DNA from: Nostoc sp. GT001
GTDB taxonomy: Bacteria > Cyanobacteriota > Cyanobacteriia > Cyanobacteriales > Nostocaceae
Assembly (NCBI RefSeq): GCF_030382115.1
Contig: NZ_JAUDRJ010000001.1
Location: 63,562-78,873 of the forward strand
Reading direction: 5' to 3'
Length of the DNA stretch: 15,312 nucleotides
Both the position numbers and the translations under genes were made by a program. The notes below the pieces were generated by a model. That model did not search any database, had not been told where the DNA came from, and saw nothing but the letters and a program-made list of their open reading frames with translations. This document shows, in pieces, positions 13,594-15,312 of the stretch (positions within the stretch are counted from its first letter, which is position 1; each line of letters begins with the position of its first letter).

Positions 13594-14139
13594 GCTTTTC
13601 TCTCCTGGGATTAATAACCTAAAAATCCTCGGCAATCTCCAACAAAAAACCGCGTCCAGTATTCTGTACTTGCACCATTTCTTTATCCAGCAGAGTTTGA
13701 ATAACTGAATCGGAGAATTGCAACTGAAGACGATGCAATGGAACACAACCATCGCAAAGCTGAAGTAAACGCAGCAAATGATTGGCTCTACGCTCAAAGT
13801 CGTTGTTTGCTTCCTTAGCCATTGTTTACCTCTGGTTAATACGGTTAACTGTCGGTTGAGAATGCTTATTTGCTGTTGATAAAAGTCAATCTCTGCGGTT
13901 ATTTGGTGGAATAATTCTTCTGGTGTAAGCGGTTGGATTTGATTCTCTTGCAAGTACGATATTTCATCAGAATTCTTGTTAGGCATCAGCACATAGCGCC
14001 AACCATCATCAAATTGTTCAGCCAACTCTGTACCAGATGGGTAGCAATAAAGTCCTAAGATGATGCCCTGTTGTGTACGCTGATCCAAAGCAAAGCGAGG
14101 GTAGCCCCAGTGTTGTGGGATTGAGATCGTGGGTTGCAT
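13135..14139 (-). CDS. Upstream hypothetical gene; frame stays open into DUF1392-type gene
   Basis: ATG 14139 opens a frame whose first about 105 residues look real: MQPTISIPQHWGYPRFALDQ, GIILGLYCYPSGTELAEQFDDG, WRYVLMPNK, LTPEELFHQITAEIDFYQQQ and an amphipathic helix ISILNRQLTVL. Past about 13829 the frame enters the 67-aa gene out of phase, giving an implausible Cys-rich stretch (ICCVYFSFAMVVFHC), then falls in phase with the DUF1392-type gene to the stop at 13135. The formal ORF is 334 aa. I think the native gene ended near 13825 and lost its stop by a small indel or substitution, or a sequencing error; a true fusion protein is less likely. Function unknown. Confidence 0.45.
   Translation of the reverse strand: MQPTISIPQHWGYPRFALDQRTQQGIILGLYCYPSGTELAEQFDDGWRYVLMPNKNSDEISYLQENQIQPLTPEELFHQITAEIDFYQQQISILNRQLTVLTRGKQWLRKQTTTLSVEPIICCVYFSFAMVVFHCIVFSCNSPIQLFKLCWIKKWCKYRILDAVFCWRLPRIFRLLIPGEKSMIDYVNALKTSWYISPPWGQTIPPVEVNLLERVYLKTTRTFGYCSGVQWEYECWLYTIICGDEIVHATEHQIIGTGQLEALTVQKPAFVLGQKVILCSYGNDTKQRLILGVVLVDKFWFYLVELVSPTLAETPTILNRFSLVGEKSLVRVNA
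13619..13822 (-). CDS. 67-aa hypothetical protein, nested in another frame
   Basis: The frame MAKEANNDFERRANHLLRLL to a terminal GRGFLLEIAEDF has balanced composition and looks like a small winged-helix fold (SDSVIQTLLDKEMVQVQNTG). AGAGGT lies about 5 bases before ATG 13822, and its stop lies 25 bases before the DUF1392-type start. In the alternative frame the same DNA reads as a Cys- and Phe-rich string, as expected of a shadow. Thus this is the genuine coding frame of the stretch. Family unknown. Confidence 0.6.
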   Translation of the reverse strand: MAKEANNDFERRANHLLRLLQLCDGCVPLHRLQLQFSDSVIQTLLDKEMVQVQNTGRGFLLEIAEDF

Positions 14140-14172
14140 TGATTTAATTGGGGATTGGTGAATAAATAATTA

Positions 14173-14247
14173 GGGAAAGGGGGGAAAGGGCAAAGGGGAA
14201 GGGAATGAAGAAATTTACCTTTCCCCCTTACCCTTTAACCTTTTCCC
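14173..14247. repeat. G/A-rich and C/T-rich inverted repeat
   Basis: A purine tract at 14173-14203 and a pyrimidine tract at 14218-14247 can pair imperfectly around about 14 bases. It fills most of the 123-bp gap between the SAP-like gene and the next leftward gene and may terminate transcription. It shares CCCTTTAACC with the tract at the left edge of the window, so it belongs to a dispersed repeat type. Confidence 0.6.
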
Positions 14248-14262
14248 AGGCGAAGCCCAAGA

Positions 14263-15039
14263 TTACGCTGTGACTAACTCTGCTCTCTCCAGCAGCCGTT
14301 GCAATTTATCGCCAGTTAACTGTTCTAACGGCTGATCTAAAAAATATTCATCAAAAATGGATTTACCATCAGTAGACACGTCCACTATCGACAATGACCG
14401 CACAGCATCAAGCACGGAGTTAGAATACTGCTGCTGGACTGAATAACGCCTCTTCACCCACCAGTTCCCGTTAGTGCATCCGACTTGCCCCAGTTTCACG
14501 CCCTTGTTGTTGTAAATGCCATCATCGAGAATTTCAAACCCGTACTTCTGGCACTCGTTGAAGATATGCGCCATAATTTGGTTTTCGGAGGTGCATGGGG
14601 TTTCTGTTTGGGCGGGTTCGTTGAGTGTAGTGTCCTGGTGATGCCAAGTAATGAAGCGATAGCATCTAGCATAAGTATTAGCGCGGAATTTTTCTACACC
14701 TTCTACCACTACTACCCAAGGTTGGGTTAGGTGATCATCATGGGTAATGCTGGCTATCAGTTCGTCGCCGCAGTAAATTTCGTGATCGTAGAAGGATATT
14801 TCTCTTGTTGTCAGTTCTTCAGGGGCTACGGCTTGGGCTTGGTTGGCGATGTAGTCGTTGAGTTCGGATTGGGCAACTTTGTGAGTTTGGGCGGATTGGT
14901 GGGTGATGATTGCGTTTACCCAGGTATCAGTCGCTCTTCTGTCGCCAGTGGGTGTTACGCCGCGTTCGGCAGCGATTCTTTTGAGACGGGGGAGATTATA
15001 GCGGGAAAGGTCTTGCTGAGTGTAGGTTGGATGCGTCAT
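14263..15039 (-). CDS. SAP-like domain hypothetical protein
   Basis: A 258-aa protein. Residues about 10-47 (DLSRYNLPRLKRIAAERGVT, then DRRATDTWVNAIITHQ) have the helix-extension-helix layout of SAP-type DNA-binding motifs, a common N-terminus in proteins of cyanobacterial plasmids. The rest contains a beta-rich region (ISFYDHEIYCGDELIASITH, QPWVVVVEGVEKF, ARCYRFITWHH) and a C-terminal helical part (PLEQLTGDKLQRLLERAEL). ATG 15039 is chosen with AGGAA upstream; TTG 15066 is longer but lacks a site. It is the first gene leftward from the regulated divergent promoter. Its role is unknown; DNA contact is inferred from the motif. Confidence 0.65.
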   Translation of the reverse strand: MTHPTYTQQDLSRYNLPRLKRIAAERGVTPTGDRRATDTWVNAIITHQSAQTHKVAQSELNDYIANQAQAVAPEELTTREISFYDHEIYCGDELIASITHDDHLTQPWVVVVEGVEKFRANTYARCYRFITWHHQDTTLNEPAQTETPCTSENQIMAHIFNECQKYGFEILDDGIYNNKGVKLGQVGCTNGNWWVKRRYSVQQQYSNSVLDAVRSLSIVDVSTDGKSIFDEYFLDQPLEQLTGDKLQRLLERAELVTA

Positions 15040-15120
15040 AATAAGATTTCCTGTAAAAAGGGTCAAAGGGCGATCGCTTCCAATTTGCGAGAGAGGGGTG
15101 ATCGCCTTTTGCTAACTATT

Positions 15121-15150
15121 AATATAGCAAGGTCGCTATATTAATGTCAA
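15121..15150 (-). promoter_or_regulatory. Strong leftward promoter for the SAP-like gene
   Basis: On the minus strand TTGACA (15150-15145) is followed by 18 bases and TATATT (15126-15121). The -35 is a perfect consensus and the -10 has five matches of six. The spacer contains one arm of the inverted repeat. Confidence 0.6.
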
Positions 15151-15152
15151 GC

Positions 15153-15182
15153 TTGCATATTAATTATTCCCCCTGCTATATT
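15153..15182 (+). promoter_or_regulatory. Rightward promoter for the XRE-like regulator
   Basis: TTGCAT (15153-15158), an 18-base spacer and TATATT (15177-15182) mirror the leftward promoter and would give a leader of about 50 bases. A 13-bp palindrome TTACTTTAAGTAA (15191-15203) lies in that leader. An alternative -10 TATAAA at 15217-15222 has no good -35. Confidence 0.45.
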
Positions 15183-15240
15183 AAAATGAATTACTTTAAG
15201 TAAAAAGCAAGCTAGCTATAAAAGCATTAGTGGAGGAAAC

Positions 15241-15312
15241 TATGAGAGTAAGGACAAGAATAAAAGACTCTCAAAAAATGATTCGTTGGCGGCTTAGGAT
15301 ATTAATGGCAGA
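15241..15312 (+). CDS. Partial DNA-binding regulator, probably XRE type
   Basis: The first 24 codons of a frame that runs off the right edge. It begins MRVRTRIKDSQKMIRWRLRI and continues LMA. GGAGG lies 6 bases before ATG 15241. The basic start followed by IRWRLRILMA matches my memory of small Cro/CI-type (XRE) regulators in Nostoc, in which this helix leads into the helix-turn-helix, but that part lies outside the window. Being transcribed away from the SAP-like gene across an operator-like region, it is likely to be an autoregulated repressor. Confidence 0.6.

Larger units (their letters stand above)
15119..15184. promoter_or_regulatory. Operator-like GCTATATTAA boxes
   Basis: TTAATATAGC (15119-15128) and GCTATATTAA (15135-15144) form a perfect inverted repeat with a 6-bp spacer; a third identical box lies at 15175-15184 and a related GCATATTAA at 15155-15163. 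The outer two boxes contain the -10 hexamers of the two divergent promoters. Such symmetry suits binding of a dimeric regulator, probably the product of the rightward gene. Confidence 0.65.

Noticed and set aside
14731..15144. A 137-codon plus-strand frame opposite the SAP-like gene.
   Set aside because: Gly/Val/Phe-rich composition and overlap with a better supported gene on the other strand.
1..15312. CRISPR arrays, tRNA or rRNA genes.
   Set aside because: No repeat-spacer pattern and no cloverleaf or rRNA-like sequence was seen; the only regular arrays are the 23-bp iterons and the heptamers.

Overview
The window looks like a piece of a cyanobacterial accessory replicon, either a plasmid or a plasmid-like prophage, from a filamentous Nostoc/Anabaena-type host. 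Evidence for the host: the HIP1 palindrome GCGATCGC recurs about once per 1.4 kb (for example 499-506, 757-764, 964-971, 3405-3412). Heptanucleotide repeats and G/A-rich intergenic repeats typical of Nostocales are present, and several proteins belong to families I know mainly from cyanobacteria. No ribosomal, tRNA or central-metabolism gene is visible. Nearly all genes lie on the minus strand.

Right to left, in the direction of transcription. At 15.0-15.3 kb a divergent promoter region with repeated GCTATATTAA boxes separates the start of a rightward DNA-binding regulator from the leftward SAP-like gene. Next comes a compact set of small genes (13.1-14.1 kb), including a DUF1392-type protein and a short ORF nested in another frame. 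From 13.1 to 9.9 kb runs a tight, phage-like operon: KilA-N protein, two or three unknown small proteins, a zinc ribbon, a VVA0879-type protein and an MT-A70 adenine methyltransferase. It ends at a hairpin that faces a convergent Rpn-type nuclease gene. A DUF5131 (Gp37/Gp68) gene follows.

The replication module spans 5.0-7.9 kb. It holds a winged-helix candidate initiator and, just downstream, a DnaB-family helicase. Inside the initiator gene is an array of four 23-bp repeats read in all three frames, so the conservation is at the DNA level. This resembles the lambda O arrangement and is my best candidate for the replication origin.

Left of that are a second Rpn-type nuclease (3.9-4.8 kb) and a decaying operon (0.1-3.7 kb): an unknown protein, an ASCH-domain gene broken by TGA in place of a conserved Trp codon, a small W-rich protein whose 3' end is cut by an IS4-family element, and beyond the IS a C5 cytosine methyltransferase. 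A further partial gene overlaps the methyltransferase stop.

My reading is that the initiator, internal iterons and DnaB replicate the element, the XRE-like regulator controls the rightmost leftward promoter, and the methyltransferases, KilA-N and zinc-binding proteins are accessory or host-takeover functions. There is no gene-free stretch above 300 bases; the longest gaps (3749-3955, 4775-4999, 15067-15240) are described in the entries.
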